DNA of 64,000 bases from Anderseniella sp. (GTDB lineage: Bacteria; Pseudomonadota; Alphaproteobacteria; Rhizobiales; Aestuariivirgaceae): positions 372,001 through 436,000 of the forward strand of contig JANQOK010000023.1 in the NCBI GenBank assembly GCA_028289645.1. The letters run 5' to 3'. Below the pieces are notes generated by a model. The model had not been told where the DNA came from and searched no databases. It worked only from the letters and a program-made list of their open reading frames with translations. Each line of letters opens with the position of its first letter. Position 1 is the first letter of the stretch. Below, one piece after another: positions 53,679 to 62,459 of this stretch. Position numbers and translations under genes: made by a program.

Positions 53679-54802
53679 GTAAACCGAAACCGGTTGCGGG
53701 GGAGCGGCAGTCGGCACTTGGCAGCATTGTCGCCGAGATGATCAGGGCTGACGGCCCGATGCCCGTGGACCGCTACATGGCGCTGGCGCTGGGCCACGAA
53801 CGCCACGGCTATTATATGGGCCGCGATCCGTTCGGCCGGGCCGGCGATTTCATCACTGCGCCTGAAGTCTCGCAGATGTTCGGCGAGCTGATCGGCATCT
53901 GGTGTGCCGCCGGCTGGCAGATGATGGACGCCCCGGCACAGTGGAACCTGATCGAGCTGGGCCCGGGCAGGGGGACGTTGCTGGCTGATCTTGTGCGCGC
54001 CTGTTCGGTCATGCCGGGCCTGCGAGAAGGCATGAACGTGCATCTGGTTGAAATGTCGCCGGCACTGAAAACCATGCAATCGGAAACTCTCAAATGCGCC
54101 GGCATCGAGGCCACCTGGCACGACCGGCTGGAAGATGTGCCGGAGGCGCAATCGCTGATCATTGCCAATGAGTTCTTTGATGCACTGCCGGTCAGTCAGC
54201 TGCAGAAGCAAGCGGGTGCCTGGCATGAGCGGGTGATCGGGCTGGGGGACGGCGACCGGCTGGCCTTCGGCGTGGCCAGCGACCCGGTTGCGCCGGCCCT
54301 GGTGCCGCCGTGGGCGGCTAACGCGGCAGATGGTGATGTTGTCGAGTTTTCGCCGGCACGCGATGCCGTGGCACGCGAAATCGGCCGGCGCGTTACCCGG
54401 GACATGGGCGCAGCGCTTATCGTCGACTACGGCCATATGCGTTCTGCCGTCGGTGACACGCTGCAGGCCATCCGCAAGCATCAGTTTGCCGACGTGCTTG
54501 CACAACCCGGCGAGGCCGACATCACCTCACATGTGGATTTTGAAGCGCTGAAAGAGGCGGTCACAGCCGACGGCGCCAAGTTCTATGGCCCGGTCATGCA
54601 GGGCGATTTCCTGATCAGGATGGGCCTGAAGGAGCGCGAAGAGATGTTGCGTGCCCGCGCCGACGCGCGGCAGCGTATCCGCCTTTCCAAAGGTGCACAG
54701 AGACTGGTTTCCGGCAACCAGATGGGGCAATTGTTCAAGGTGCTTGCGGTCACCCATCCCGACATGCCCAAGCCAGCACCTTTCAACGTGGAGCCAGCAT
54801 GA
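53675..54802 (+). CDS. SAM-dependent methyltransferase of the MidA/NDUFAF7 family
   Basis: Protein of 375 residues. The SAM-binding block is LIELGPGRGTLLADLVRAC (about 92-110), with HVDFEALKEA and the C-terminal GQLFKVLAV typical of the family (PF02636). The mitochondrial homologue NDUFAF7 dimethylates an arginine in a complex I subunit; bacterial members are conserved between lgt and pgeF in alphaproteobacteria without assigned target. Both ends overlap neighbours by four bases. Confidence 0.85.
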   Translation: MSKPKPVAGERQSALGSIVAEMIRADGPMPVDRYMALALGHERHGYYMGRDPFGRAGDFITAPEVSQMFGELIGIWCAAGWQMMDAPAQWNLIELGPGRGTLLADLVRACSVMPGLREGMNVHLVEMSPALKTMQSETLKCAGIEATWHDRLEDVPEAQSLIIANEFFDALPVSQLQKQAGAWHERVIGLGDGDRLAFGVASDPVAPALVPPWAANAADGDVVEFSPARDAVAREIGRRVTRDMGAALIVDYGHMRSAVGDTLQAIRKHQFADVLAQPGEADITSHVDFEALKEAVTADGAKFYGPVMQGDFLIRMGLKEREEMLRARADARQRIRLSKGAQRLVSGNQMGQLFKVLAVTHPDMPKPAPFNVEPA

Positions 54803-55560
54803 TCGAAGCTTCAGGCCTTGCTGCCATCACCGCAATCAGTCACGGTTTTTTTACCCGCGAAGGCGGTGTATCCGAAGGTATCTACGGGTCGCTGAACACA
54901 GGATACGGGTCGGATGACGATGCCGCCCGTGTCAAGGAGAACCGGCGCCGGATTGCGTACCGGCTGGGCGTGGGTGACGACCGGCTGCTCACCATCCACC
55001 AGTGGCACAGTTCAGATGCGGTTGTTGCGGACAATCCGTGGAATGTGCGCAAGCCGCCTGAAGGTGATGCCGTGGTCACGAACCGGCCCGGTCTGGCAGT
55101 TGCCGTCAACACCGCTGACTGCACGCCGGTGCTGTTCAGTTCGGGTGACGGGCGTGTTGTCGGCGCGGCGCATGCCGGTTGGAAAGGCGCAATCGGCGGG
55201 GTCCTGGAATCAACGGTTGCCCGCATGAAGGCGCTGGGTGCAACGGATGTCCACGCTGCCATCGGCCCGACCATCAGCCAGTTGAACTATGAAGTGGGCC
55301 CCGAGTACCGGGCGAAGTTTGTCGAACGCGATGCAGGCTCGGAGCGGTTTTTCATCGCGTCGGAAAAACCCGGGCATTTCATGTTCGACCTGCCCGGTTT
55401 TGTCCGCGCCCGCCTGAACGAACTGGATCTGGCGTCAATCGAGGATACCGGCTTGTGCACCTATGCCGACGAGCAGCGGTTTTTCTCCTACCGGCGCACC
55501 GTGCATCGCGGTGAGGAGGACTACGGACGCCAGCTTTCAGCAATTTGTATCAAGGAATAG
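54799..55560 (+). CDS. pgeF: Peptidoglycan editing factor PgeF (YfiH/laccase-like domain)
   Basis: Protein of 253 residues of the polyphenol oxidoreductase/YfiH fold. The zinc/copper-site residues appear in AVNTADCTPVLF (Cys), AAHAGWKGAIGGVLESTV (His), and IGPTISQLNYEVG. E. coli YfiH is reported to limit wrong amino acids (L-Ser for L-Ala) in peptidoglycan precursors; other homologues have purine nucleoside phosphorylase/deaminase activity. Third in the lgt-midA-pgeF unit, 10 bases before the M24 homologue gene. Confidence 0.88.
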   Translation: MIEASGLAAITAISHGFFTREGGVSEGIYGSLNTGYGSDDDAARVKENRRRIAYRLGVGDDRLLTIHQWHSSDAVVADNPWNVRKPPEGDAVVTNRPGLAVAVNTADCTPVLFSSGDGRVVGAAHAGWKGAIGGVLESTVARMKALGATDVHAAIGPTISQLNYEVGPEYRAKFVERDAGSERFFIASEKPGHFMFDLPGFVRARLNELDLASIEDTGLCTYADEQRFFSYRRTVHRGEEDYGRQLSAICIKE

Positions 55561-55569
55561 GCAGCACCC

Positions 55570-56721
55570 ATGGCACTGCATTTTGACAACAAGGAATTCA
55601 AGGCCCGGCAGAAAAAGGTGATCAAGGAGCTGACCGCGCGCGGGCTGGACGGGCTTTTGATGTTTCAGCAGGAATCCATGTACTACCTGACCGGGTACGA
55701 CACGTTCGGGTTCTGCTTCTTCCAGTGCCTGTATCTCGGCGCGGACGGCAAGATCGCCCTGCTGACGCGGTCTGCGGACCTGCGCCAGGCCCAGCATACG
55801 TCGACCATTGAAGACATTCGCATCTGGACCGACGAGGCCGGCGCCCAGCCGGCAGTGCAATTGCGCGATATGCTGGCCAGCCTGGACGCGAAGGGCAAGA
55901 AACTGGGCATCGAGAACGAATCCTATGGCCTGGTGCACTCGAACGGGCTGGCGGTCGACGCCGCGCTTGGTGGCTGGTGCACATTGCAGGACGCATCCCG
56001 GCTGGTGGACGCCATACGCGCCGTGAAGTCCGAGGCCGAACTGAAATACGTGCGAAAGGCTGGCAGGCTTGGAGATGCGGCGTTGAAGGCCGCCATCGAG
56101 GCAACCCGCGCCGGTGCGAACGAGGGCGACATCCTGGCCGCCCAGCACGCAGCCATTTTTGCCGGCGGCGGCGATTACCCGGCGAACGAGTTCATCATCG
56201 GCTCTGGCCGTGATGCGCTCCTGTGCCGATACAAATCCGGGCGCCGCAAACTGTCAAAACGTGACCAGCTGACGCTGGAGTTTGCCGGGGTCTACCGCCA
56301 CTACCATGCAGCCTATATGCGCACATTCGTCGTTGGAGAACCGAAAAAGCAGCATGTTTTGATGCATGCTGCGGCCTTGGAAGCCCTCAAGGCGGTGGAA
56401 GACGTCATGAAACCTGGCAAGACCGCCGGCGACGTGTTCGATGCGCATGCGCGCGTCATCGATGAACACGGGTTGCAGCACGCCAGGCTCAATGCCTGCG
56501 GATACTCCCTGGGCGCCAAGTTTACGCCCAGCTGGATGGACACGCCGATGTTCTTTCACGGCAACGATTTCAGGATCAAGGCCAACATGACTTTCTTTGC
56601 GCACATGATCCTTGTAGATTCGAAGACCAACACGGCGATGACGTTGGCGCGGACCTACATTACCGGGCGCGGGGCGCCGGAACCGGTCTCCAGATTTCCA
56701 CTGAAACTGATTGTCAGATAG
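55570..56721 (+). CDS. M24-family peptidase homologue without metal ligands (creatinase-like)
   Basis: Protein of 383 residues with the two-domain layout of the Xaa-Pro aminopeptidase/creatinase family: an N-terminal creatinase domain (residues 1-150) and a pita-bread domain. Aligning to the usual metal-binding blocks, the two aspartates are replaced (LEFAGVYRHYHAAYMRTF has Glu and Ala), and the two late glutamate positions read FFAHMI and LARTYI. A di-metal peptidase is therefore unlikely. Creatinase and ectoine hydrolase DoeA show a similar loss and act on small molecules, so a hydrolase of that type is likely. It is nine bases from a GNAT gene. Confidence 0.82.
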   Translation: MALHFDNKEFKARQKKVIKELTARGLDGLLMFQQESMYYLTGYDTFGFCFFQCLYLGADGKIALLTRSADLRQAQHTSTIEDIRIWTDEAGAQPAVQLRDMLASLDAKGKKLGIENESYGLVHSNGLAVDAALGGWCTLQDASRLVDAIRAVKSEAELKYVRKAGRLGDAALKAAIEATRAGANEGDILAAQHAAIFAGGGDYPANEFIIGSGRDALLCRYKSGRRKLSKRDQLTLEFAGVYRHYHAAYMRTFVVGEPKKQHVLMHAAALEALKAVEDVMKPGKTAGDVFDAHARVIDEHGLQHARLNACGYSLGAKFTPSWMDTPMFFHGNDFRIKANMTFFAHMILVDSKTNTAMTLARTYITGRGAPEPVSRFPLKLIVR

Positions 56722-56729
56722 GAGCAGAC

Positions 56730-57179
56730 ATGGCCTACACAGTCCGGGCATTGCAGGCAGCTGACAAGCCGCGCTGGCGCGAATTGTTCGACGGCTATTT
56801 GCGGTTTTACGAGGCCTCTGTACCGGAAGAGACCATTGCTCTGACCTTTGAACGCCTGCTGGGCGACGGTGAATGGGATCCTTCCGGGCTGGTTGCTGTC
56901 AACGACGACGGCCGCATCGACGGTATCACCCATTACGTGTTTCACCGCTCCACCTGGTCGGCGACGGTTTACTGCTACCTGGAAGACCTGTTTGTGGACC
57001 CCGCAGTTCGCGGCGGTGGAGCAGGGCGTGCGTTGATCGGCGCGGTTTATGATGCAGCGGATGCAAAGGGTGCCACCCGTACCTACTGGTCCACCCAGGA
57101 ATTCAATTACAAGGGCCGGATACTGTACGACAAGGTTGCCGACAAATCGCCGTTCATCCAGTACCGCCGGCCGGTCTGA
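56730..57179 (+). CDS. GNAT family N-acetyltransferase
   Basis: Compact GNAT of 149 residues. The acetyl-CoA site is LEDLFVDPAVRGGGAGRALI (about 86-105), followed by YWSTQEFNYKGRILYDKVADKSPFIQY, as in small-amine acetyltransferases of the RimI/YjgM-like groups. The acceptor is unknown. It starts nine bases after the M24 homologue and may be in the same unit. Confidence 0.85.
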   Translation: MAYTVRALQAADKPRWRELFDGYLRFYEASVPEETIALTFERLLGDGEWDPSGLVAVNDDGRIDGITHYVFHRSTWSATVYCYLEDLFVDPAVRGGGAGRALIGAVYDAADAKGATRTYWSTQEFNYKGRILYDKVADKSPFIQYRRPV

Positions 57180-57293
57180 GACACACCGGGTGTCTTGCGG
57201 TGCAGGGCATGTTTAAGGCACATTGTACCTGCAAGGTCAGACATCATGCCGGCGGGGGTTGAGGCGCGGCGGCAGTATGCAGGCTGGGAACTG

Positions 57294-58622
57294 ATGCGGG
57301 TTGCGGACAATCATCGATGGGCGCGAACGGTGGCCGGAATTGCCGCGCTGCTGGCGGCGCTGATGCTGCTGGCGGCATGCTCGGCAAGCCCCAACAAACC
57401 GTTTGCGAACTCGTCGCTCGGTGGAGGCGGCGGTTCAGGCCGGCTGCCGCCGACTATCGCCATCATTGCGATGACCGGCGTGCCGCCGGATCGGGCTGGT
57501 GTGCTGGCGGATGCGGTGGCGGAAGAGGCGGGCAAACGCGATATCGCCATTGTTCAGGGAAACTTCTCCGACGGCTACCAACTGGCCGGCAATTTTCAGG
57601 CGGTGTTCGAAGGTGGCGGCGTCAGGGTCATCTACACGTGGGTGCTGACCGGCAATACCGGTGGCGAACTGCATCGTATCAACGGACAGGAACTGGTCGC
57701 AGCGCCGAACGCCGATCCATGGGCAGGCGTGTCGGACATCATTCTGAAACGCATGGCATCGGTCACTGCTGAAAGCCTGTCGACCCGGCTGGCGCAACTG
57801 GGCTTCAAGGTCAGGCAGGCCGGCGTCCTGCCGCCGACCCACACATTTGCGCAAGCCGGTCCTGGTGCCGAAAAGGAGTATGACCTTGAGACCTATCATG
57901 GCGCCGGTTCGCCGTTGGCGACCGCATCGATCACACCTGACGAACTGTACACGCTGACACCGGAGGAACTTGATGCGCGGCTGACCGTGGCGGCGCGCAG
58001 GCAGGCGCAGGAACGCTTGCGCCAGGCCGGCGTCAACTCACTGGAAGAGCTGATGGGCGAAACAGATGAGGATGCCGGTGAGACAAGGCCGGCTGCGACG
58101 GTCGAGCCACCCCGCCGGAAATCAGGCAAGGCGTCCAGGCTGGCAGTTCGTGGCAAGCCTGCCCGCGACCGCGAGCAGCTTGCGACGGCGCGACCGGCGC
58201 CGGATGCAAAAACCGACTTCGGCGATATGCAGGCGCTTGCGGACAAACCTGCCGGCGGCGGTATCGACAAGGTGGCGCTTGTCGGGGTGACCGGATCTCC
58301 AGGTCGCGGCAATGACGAGCTATACGTGGCCATGCGCAAAGTGTTGCGTGATGCCGGCTGGCCGGTGGTGGATAGACCCGGCAAGACGGCGTTGTCGATT
58401 TCCGGCCGGGTCGCGCTGGCGGCGCCCAAATCCGGTGTGCAGCAGGTGAAACTGGCCTGGGCCGTCACCCTGCCGACCGGCAAGGTGCTCGGAACCGTGA
58501 GACAGGCCAACGATGTTCCTGCCGGTTCGCTCAACAAGGGTTGGGGGCAGACGGCCGGTTATGCCGCGGAAGCGGCGGCAGAAGGTATTTTCAATCTGGT
58601 GGAACAGGCGCGCAGCAAATAG
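57294..58622 (+). CDS. Hypothetical lipoprotein
   Basis: Protein of 442 residues with a lipoprotein signal peptide ending in the lipobox LLAAC (Cys28) from the ATG at 57294, which has GGGA just upstream; an ATG at 57246 would bury the signal by 16 residues. After the lipobox comes a Gly/Ser linker, a domain with TGVPPDRAGVLADAVAEEAG, a Lys/Arg/Pro-rich middle (about 265-320), and a second domain that repeats the theme (GVTGSPGRGNDELYVAMRKVLRDAGWPVV). The two domains look like remote duplicates. Probably anchored in the inner or outer membrane facing the periplasm. Role unknown. Confidence 0.75.
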   Translation: MRVADNHRWARTVAGIAALLAALMLLAACSASPNKPFANSSLGGGGGSGRLPPTIAIIAMTGVPPDRAGVLADAVAEEAGKRDIAIVQGNFSDGYQLAGNFQAVFEGGGVRVIYTWVLTGNTGGELHRINGQELVAAPNADPWAGVSDIILKRMASVTAESLSTRLAQLGFKVRQAGVLPPTHTFAQAGPGAEKEYDLETYHGAGSPLATASITPDELYTLTPEELDARLTVAARRQAQERLRQAGVNSLEELMGETDEDAGETRPAATVEPPRRKSGKASRLAVRGKPARDREQLATARPAPDAKTDFGDMQALADKPAGGGIDKVALVGVTGSPGRGNDELYVAMRKVLRDAGWPVVDRPGKTALSISGRVALAAPKSGVQQVKLAWAVTLPTGKVLGTVRQANDVPAGSLNKGWGQTAGYAAEAAAEGIFNLVEQARSK

Positions 58623-58703
58623 GCGAAATTTGCCGTGCAAAGTGGCCAAGAATCTGCATCTTCATGTGGAATTGCGGAAATCTGTGGTTGGCAGACCGCT
58701 ATT

Positions 58704-58722
58704 CAAGGTTGTAATAACCTTG
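58704..58722. promoter_or_regulatory. Palindrome upstream of prs
   Basis: CAAGGTT at 58704-58710 and AACCTTG at 58716-58722 are perfect complements separated by five bases, 73 bases before the prs start. It could be an operator for a dimeric regulator of the prs gene or a short hairpin. No T-run follows, so it is not a terminator. Function is inferred only from symmetry and position. Confidence 0.4.
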
Positions 58723-58794
58723 GCATAGGGCTGGAGCAGCTGGAATTCCCGTGCAGCAAAAACCGGGAACCGGCGTCACAGGGCGAACGTCGTA

Positions 58795-59739
58795 ATGAAA
58801 CTCGTTTCGGGTAATTCCAACCGGCCATTGGCGGAAGCCATTGCCGCCTACCTCAACCTTCCTTTGACCAAGTGCTCGGTGCGGCGGTTCGCCGACATGG
58901 AAGTGTTTGTGGAAATTCAGGAAAATGTTCGTGGTGAGGACGTCTTCGTGGTGCAGTCCACGTCGTTTCCCACCAATGACCACCTGATGGAGCTGTTGAT
59001 CATCATTGACGCATTGCGGCGCGCGTCGGCAAGACGGGTGACGGCCGTGGTGCCGTACTTCGGATATGCCCGCCAGGACAGGAAACCGGGGCCGCGTACA
59101 CCGATTTCGGCCAAGCTGGTTGCCAACATGATCGAGCGTGCCGGCGCGGACCGGGTGCTGACCATTGATCTGCACGCCGGCCAGATTCAGGGGTTCTTCG
59201 ATATCCCGACCGACAACCTGTACGCAGCACCTGTGATGGTGCGCGACATAAAGGACAACAAGGACAAGTTTTCCGGCACAGAAGTATGCGTTGTGTCGCC
59301 CGATGTGGGCGGCGTGGTGCGGGCCAGGGCGCTGGCCAAGCGCATCGGTGCGCCGCTGGCAATTGTCGACAAACGGCGTGAACGTGCCGGTGTCTCTGAA
59401 GTCATGAACATCATCGGCGAAGTTTCCGACATGTCCTGTATCCTGGTTGACGACATCGTCGATTCAGGCGGCACCTTGTGCAACGCCGCCGAAGCGCTGC
59501 TGGACGCGGGTGCTTCGGATGTGTCGGCCTACATCACCCATGGCGTGCTGTCCGGCGGCGCGGTGGCGCGCATTACCGCGTCAAAACTGAAACAACTGGT
59601 GCTGACGGACAGTATCCAGGCAACCGAGGCCGTCCGGGTGTCGCGCAATATCCGTGTCATCACCGTGGCCAACCTGATCGGCGAAGCGATCAAGCGCACG
59701 GCACTCGAAGAATCGGTGTCCAGCCTGTTTGACGACTGA
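58795..59739 (+). CDS. prs: Ribose-phosphate pyrophosphokinase
   Basis: Enzyme of 314 residues making PRPP from ribose 5-phosphate and ATP. Typical blocks: [47 protein letters not shown], and the PRPP loop [17 protein letters not shown]. This is a class I member of standard length. It has its own upstream region of 172 bases. Confidence 0.96.
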   Translation: MKLVSGNSNRPLAEAIAAYLNLPLTKCSVRRFADMEVFVEIQENVRGEDVFVVQSTSFPTNDHLMELLIIIDALRRASARRVTAVVPYFGYARQDRKPGPRTPISAKLVANMIERAGADRVLTIDLHAGQIQGFFDIPTDNLYAAPVMVRDIKDNKDKFSGTEVCVVSPDVGGVVRARALAKRIGAPLAIVDKRRERAGVSEVMNIIGEVSDMSCILVDDIVDSGGTLCNAAEALLDAGASDVSAYITHGVLSGGAVARITASKLKQLVLTDSIQATEAVRVSRNIRVITVANLIGEAIKRTALEESVSSLFDD

Positions 59740-59763
59740 GGCACCGACTGCCAGTCTGGCGCG

Positions 59764-60372
59764 ATGGGTTCTGACCTTATTCACAGCGAGACAATTGCTG
59801 CCGGCGCGCCATGGTCGCGCCTTATCCGTAAGGGCGAGCGGTTGCGCATTGTCGATACGCACGGAGCGCAGGCGGTCGACTTCCTGTGTTACTGTGCCGA
59901 AGATCCGGCCGAGCGCTATCACGCCCCCAACACCCTCAAGAAGGCAGGGACTATCCTTCTGACGGCAGGCCATTCGCTTTATTCCGACAGGGCGCGCAAA
60001 CTGTTTTCCATCGAAGAGGACAGTTTCGGCGGCCATGACACCATCGGCGGGTGCTGTTCGAAACCATCCAATGAAATGCTTTACGGTGTCGGCAATGACG
60101 GGTGCCGGGAGAACTTCCTGAAAGCTCTCGCCGGGCACGGGCTGGGCTGGAAGGATATCGTGCCCAACGTCAACTGGTTCATGACCGTGCCTGTTGACAC
60201 TACTGGCGGGGCGCGTGTGGCGCTGGGGTCGTCACTGGCCGGGGACTTTGTGACGCTGCGAGCGGACATGGACGTGCTGGCGGTGATATCCAATTGTCCG
60301 CAGGTCCTGAATCCGTGCAATAACTTCAACCCGACGGACATCGCAGTGGAAGTGCTGGCGCCCGGCAAATGA
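59764..60372 (+). CDS. DUF1989 / urea carboxylase-associated family protein
   Basis: Protein of 202 residues matching DUF1989. Family features are IRKGERLRIVDTHGAQAVDFLCYC, the PNTLKKAGTILLTAGHSLYSDRARKLFSIEED block and GGCCSKPSNEMLYGVGNDGC with conserved cysteines. The C-terminus has CPQVLNPCNNFNPTDIAVEV. Relatives are linked to urea carboxylase and guanidine/urea metabolism, but no such genes are adjacent, and the activity is not established. A minus-strand terminator follows the stop. Confidence 0.78.
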   Translation: MGSDLIHSETIAAGAPWSRLIRKGERLRIVDTHGAQAVDFLCYCAEDPAERYHAPNTLKKAGTILLTAGHSLYSDRARKLFSIEEDSFGGHDTIGGCCSKPSNEMLYGVGNDGCRENFLKALAGHGLGWKDIVPNVNWFMTVPVDTTGGARVALGSSLAGDFVTLRADMDVLAVISNCPQVLNPCNNFNPTDIAVEVLAPGK

Positions 60373-60404
60373 AAAACCCCGGATACCTGGTCAGGTACCC
60401 GGGG
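60372..60404 (-). terminator. Rho-independent terminator of the outer-membrane protein gene
   Basis: A 12-base stem with one mismatch (60377-60388 with 60393-60404, loop GGTC) is followed on the minus strand by five T. It stops transcription of the minus-strand beta-barrel gene after its end at 60487. No T-run exists on the plus side, so it is weaker for the DUF1989 gene. Confidence 0.75.
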
Positions 60405-60486
60405 CAGTTTCAGGGAGGTTTACTCACTCACGGTTGTCGCAGTGTCCGGATTTTCGAGACAAGCCATTGAACAGCCGATCGGCAGT

Positions 60487-61383
60487 CTAGTTAATTATCC
60501 CAGTGTCGTTGTTGCAGCCAATTGCAAAGTCGGGTGTATCAAGGGTTGCACCCTGACGATCGACGGTCAGGCGGTCACCGGAGAACGAATAGGATGTGCC
60601 GACCATGACGGTGTGGTCATCCAGATCCTCTTGAAATGCGCAATTGTCGCGGAATGTGCCGCGGTAGCCAATATAAATCGGGGTGTCGCCGATCACCGGC
60701 ATGCCGGCCAGCGTGAAGTCATAGCGCGCCTTTACTGAAAATGCCTCCATGTCACCAAAGGCAGGATCTATGTAGTCCATGTTGATGTAGGTGCCTTCGA
60801 GCTGGATGCGGCTGTCGCTGGTCGGGAAAAAGCGCACGACACCGCGGGCAAAAAAGCCATCGTCAAGACCGAAGAAATCGTTGGCGGTGTCGACATAGCC
60901 GCCCTGGCCGTACAGCGTGATATTGTCGATGTAAAACTGGGCTTCGCCGCCGACGAAGCGATGATCCTGGCGGAAGCTGGCAGGCAACAGCCCCAGGCTT
61001 GAATCTACCGACCCCATGCCGCCGAATGCGCCGATCAGGCCGCGTGACGGATCACGCCAGCTGCCGTGAGTGGCAAACTGGTAGGAGAAGCGGGGTCCGA
61101 ATACGTCAATGTCTGACGGAGAGTCTGTAGCGTTCGTGTTGTATTCGTACTTCACATCTGTCTGGATCGACATGTTTTCGCCAAGTGGCAAGCTCAGCAG
61201 ACCCTCGCCGCCATTTGTGAATACGGTGTCGTCATTGAACCCATCGTCAATGAACTGAACGCCCGCCCAGCTGTCCACAACCCCGGAGACGATCAGGCCA
61301 AGCTCACGCTCAAAATCAGCCGCGCTGGCCGGGGCGGCAAACGCAAAAACTGCAACAGACGTTGCCAAAAGTGCTTTTTTCAT
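60487..61383 (-). CDS. Outer-membrane beta-barrel (porin-like) protein
   Basis: Exported protein of 298 residues from the ATG at 61383, with AGGGGCG upstream; the open frame beyond is not needed. Signal peptide MKKALLATSVAVFAFAAPASA, then a long run of alternating beta strands (for example SIQTDVKYEYN, RFSYQFATHG, AQFYIDNITLYGQGGYVDT, RIQLEGTYINMDY). It resembles small alphaproteobacterial barrels seen in single copy near rplY. A pair of cysteines (DNCAF, IGCNN) may form a disulfide. Substrate unknown. Confidence 0.72.
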   Translation of the reverse strand: MKKALLATSVAVFAFAAPASAADFERELGLIVSGVVDSWAGVQFIDDGFNDDTVFTNGGEGLLSLPLGENMSIQTDVKYEYNTNATDSPSDIDVFGPRFSYQFATHGSWRDPSRGLIGAFGGMGSVDSSLGLLPASFRQDHRFVGGEAQFYIDNITLYGQGGYVDTANDFFGLDDGFFARGVVRFFPTSDSRIQLEGTYINMDYIDPAFGDMEAFSVKARYDFTLAGMPVIGDTPIYIGYRGTFRDNCAFQEDLDDHTVMVGTSYSFSGDRLTVDRQGATLDTPDFAIGCNNDTGIIN

Positions 61384-61565
61384 GGAAATCGCCCCTAAAA
61401 TTTTATGTGGAGGCATGATAGGCAGATTCCCGCGCTGCCGCACAGTCACGTTACCCGGGGTGGCGCATTTTTTTGAAAACTGTGACATTTGGGCCACAGT
61501 GCGCACCCGGATGATGTTTTGCGAAGCTGCCGGCACGGGTGTGTCAAATTCAGGCGTTGCTGCTG

Positions 61566-61594
61566 GTTGCGTAAGTGCGCGGCTTTATGTATAA
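61566..61594 (+). promoter_or_regulatory. Sigma70-like promoter of rplY
   Basis: TTGCGT at 61566-61571 and TATAAG at 61589-61594 are separated by 17 bases, the ideal spacing. This would give a leader of about 115 bases before the rplY start. Sequence match only. Confidence 0.5.
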
Positions 61595-61655
61595 GCCCGC
61601 CATCCGTCGCCGGGCTCGTTCACCCCTGGAGGAGATCTCCGGCTGGATACCGGTT

Positions 61656-61687
61656 GGCGCATCATTGTTTGACGCGCCTTAGTTTTT
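61656..61687 (+). promoter_or_regulatory. Hairpin with T-run in the rplY leader (possible attenuator)
   Basis: GGCGC at 61656-61660 pairs with GCGCC at 61674-61678, and TCA/TGA inside extends the stem; a TTAGTTTTT run follows. It resembles a Rho-independent terminator inside the leader, 30 bases before the rplY start. It may tune expression of the stress-type ribosomal protein. Function inferred. Confidence 0.4.
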
Positions 61688-61716
61688 ACCACTTGCACGA
61701 CAGCAGGAGACAGACG

Positions 61717-62406
61717 ATGGCACAGACCGTCACACTGAACGCTTCGGTGCGCGAACGGGCCGGCAAGGGGGCCGCCCGTGCAGTTCGCCGTGAAGGCCGC
61801 GTACCCGCCGTGATCTACGGCGACAAAAAGGAACCCCAGACAATCTCCATGGAATACCGCGAATTGATGAAACAGGTGCAGACGGGTCGTTTCCTGTCGA
61901 CGCTGGTTGACATCGATGTTGACGGTACCAAGGTTCGCGCCATCCCGCGTGATGTGCAGTTTGATCCGGTTCGCGACTTCGTCGTGCATGTTGACTTTCT
62001 GCGGCTCGGCAAGGGCGCGCGCATTGCCGTTGAAGTGGCGATCAACTTCCTCGGAGATGAAGACAGCCCCGGCCTCAAGCGTGGTGGCGTGTTGAACGTG
62101 GTTCGTCACACTGTCGAGATCATGTGTCCGGCAGATGCCATCCCGGAAAGTTTCGACATGGATGTCTCCGAACTGGATATCGGCGACGGCCTGCATGCAT
62201 CGGATCTAACCCTGCCCGAGGGCATGAACTTTACCATCACCGATCGTGACTTCACCATCGCGACCATTTCCGCACCGTCCGGTGGCGCCGAAGACGAGGA
62301 AGACGCAGTTGAAGGCGAAGAGGGTGTTGAAGGCGAAGAAGGTGCAGAAGGCGAAGACGGAGCCGAAGGCGGCGAAGAAGCCGCTGGCGAAGGCGGCGAG
62401 GAGTAA
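61717..62406 (+). CDS. rplY: 50S ribosomal protein L25 / general stress protein Ctc
   Basis: Ctc-type L25 of 229 residues that binds 5S rRNA. The N-terminal L25 domain ([29 protein letters not shown]) is followed by the TL5-type C-terminal domain ([29 protein letters not shown] to FTIATISAP). The last 35 residues are an unusually acidic Gly/Glu/Ala tail made of near-repeats. The ATG at 61717 has AGGAGA upstream. Followed by pth, a common alphaproteobacterial pair. Confidence 0.95.
   Translation: MAQTVTLNASVRERAGKGAARAVRREGRVPAVIYGDKKEPQTISMEYRELMKQVQTGRFLSTLVDIDVDGTKVRAIPRDVQFDPVRDFVVHVDFLRLGKGARIAVEVAINFLGDEDSPGLKRGGVLNVVRHTVEIMCPADAIPESFDMDVSELDIGDGLHASDLTLPEGMNFTITDRDFTIATISAPSGGAEDEEDAVEGEEGVEGEEGAEGEDGAEGGEEAAGEGGEE
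62308..62403 (+). repeat. Tandem GAAGGCGAA-type repeat in rplY 3' end
   Basis: Near-identical 18-base units (GAAGGCGAAGAxGGTGxx pattern) encode repeated Glu-Gly-Glu-Glu-Gly-Val/Ala blocks, decaying after three copies. Copy number may vary between strains. The tail is acidic and probably unstructured. Confidence 0.7.
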
Positions 62407-62459
62407 CCTCTTCGCCGGACTTTCCAGTCCGCATTTGTAACTGGCGAAATGAGGCAGCC

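Larger units (their letters stand above)
61384..61716. other. Divergent intergenic region of the barrel gene and rplY
   Basis: These 333 bases carry the promoter of rplY at 61566-61594 and its 5' leader with a hairpin at 61656-61687. The left half should carry the minus-strand promoter of the barrel gene, but I cannot point to hexamers. No gene is supported in the gap. Confidence 0.5.

Noticed and set aside
57179-57195. AGACAC/GTGTCT hairpin after the GNAT gene
   Set aside because: Six-base stem without a T-run; too weak to call a terminator.
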